Below are positions 63,630 to 64,000 of a stretch of DNA of 64,000 bases, piece by piece (positions within the stretch are counted from its first letter, which is position 1; every line of letters begins with the position of its first letter). The notes below the pieces were generated by a model. The model saw only the letters and a program-made list of their open reading frames with translations, had not been told where the DNA came from and did not search any database. A program made the translations under genes and the position numbers. The DNA is from Fimbriiglobus ruber (GTDB lineage: Bacteria > Planctomycetota > Planctomycetia > Gemmatales > Gemmataceae). The DNA is taken from contig NZ_NIDE01000003.1 of assembly GCF_002197845.1 (NCBI RefSeq), positions 310,001 through 374,000 of the forward strand, read 5' to 3'.

Positions 63630-64000
63630 ATGTCCGCGTCCGCAACTGCTCTGCCGACCCTCAGTACCAAGGATCTTTCCTCCGACCAGGAAGTCCGCTG
63701 GTGCCCCGGGTGCGGCGACTACTCGATCCTCGCCCAGATGAAGAAGGCACTCACGACCGTCGGCGTGCCCCGCGAAAAGATGGCCTTCGTGTCCGGCATC
63801 GGCTGCTCCAGCCGGTTCCCGTACTACATGAACACTTACGGGTTCCACACCATCCACGGCCGCGCGCCGACCTTCGCCACCGGCCTGCGGCTCGCCAACC
63901 CGGACCTCCAGGTCTGGGTCGTGACCGGCGACGGCGACGGCCTGTCGATCGGCGGGAACCACACGATCCACCTCCTCCGGCGGAACGTGGATGTCAAAGT
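63630..64000 (+). CDS. korB: 2-oxoacid:ferredoxin oxidoreductase, beta subunit (partial)
   Basis: The gene starts at ATG 63630 and continues beyond the window. The visible 123 residues carry the [4Fe-4S]/TPP signature WCPGCGDYSIL and TGDGDGLSIGGNH, the TPP-pyrophosphate motif. It partners korA to form the alpha-gamma/beta enzyme. No iron-sulfur delta subunit is visible here. Confidence 0.93.
   Translation, partial: MSASATALPTLSTKDLSSDQEVRWCPGCGDYSILAQMKKALTTVGVPREKMAFVSGIGCSSRFPYYMNTYGFHTIHGRAPTFATGLRLANPDLQVWVVTGDGDGLSIGGNHTIHLLRRNVDVK

Noticed and set aside
61980-63971. A 663-codon minus-strand ORF opposite korA and korB
   Set aside because: Antisense shadow of two well-recognised genes.
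1-64000. CRISPR array, rRNA, tRNA or prophage
   Set aside because: No regularly spaced repeats, rRNA-like blocks, tRNA-like folds or phage structural genes were found.

Overview
This window looks like chromosomal DNA from a planctomycete of the Gemmataceae type (Gemmata/Fimbriiglobus-like). The basis is high GC with strong GC3 bias; two DUF1559 genes with pilin-like N-termini; a secreted sulfatase; very large secreted or periplasmic proteins; a PQQ-like propeller fused to membrane segments; small lipoproteins beside DUF1559 genes; and many intergenic palindromes. The genus is an inference. No rRNA, tRNA, CRISPR array or phage was seen.

Layout. 1-13.3 kb: small zinc-ribbon protein, sulfatase, an HscA chaperone fused in frame to IscX, an unknown protein, an RlmI-type rRNA methyltransferase, then DinB-like / PQQ-propeller-membrane / acylphosphatase genes packed together, a secreted protein, an IS4-like insertion sequence that splits a small repeat-protein gene, and HflX. 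13.4-23.2 kb: two tandem, nearly identical 1519-codon genes (von Willebrand A, coiled coil, Gly-rich, TPR), each followed by the same strong hairpin. 23.7-30.3 kb: coiled-coil protein, OPT transporter, LRR gene remnant, thioredoxin-like protein, TPR protein. 30.7-35.4 kb: AraC-type regulator divergent from a DapA-like lyase, a DUF1559 gene, a frameshifted lipoprotein gene, what looks like the last codons of a proline racemase/hydroxyproline epimerase, and a DadA-like oxidase. 35.4-37 kb: two small proteins and a complex palindromic element. 37-40.6 kb: a three-gene membrane/DUF4159/TPR operon. 40.8-46 kb: DUF4190 protein, AI-2E transporter with a His-rich tail, FolD, sirtuin, phosphohexosamine mutase. 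46-50 kb: DUF6398 protein, trypsin-like protease, transposase and TPR remnants, phytanoyl-CoA-dioxygenase-like enzyme. 50-56.4 kb: one 2130-aa secreted protein. 57.1-64 kb: metallophosphoesterase, CBS protein, a DUF1559-redoxin-lipoprotein cassette, and the 2-oxoacid:ferredoxin oxidoreductase genes korA and korB (korB runs off the end).

How the genes fit together. The AraC/DapA-like/DadA-like set reads as a hydroxyproline or D-amino-acid catabolic operon whose epimerase has been lost except for its 3' end, with a DUF1559-lipoprotein pair in its place. KorAB feeds reduced ferredoxin from 2-oxoacids. HscA-IscX serves iron-sulfur cluster assembly, although no other isc gene is in view. Much of the rest is envelope or secreted material typical of planctomycetes.

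The most notable observations are the HscA-IscX fusion with a possible internal IscX start, the decayed epimerase, the twin vWA genes whose terminators carry a compensatory base-pair change, a probable non-AUG start for HflX, a dispersed palindromic repeat family that supplies a gene's C-terminus, and a candidate small RNA at 56.8-57.04 kb.
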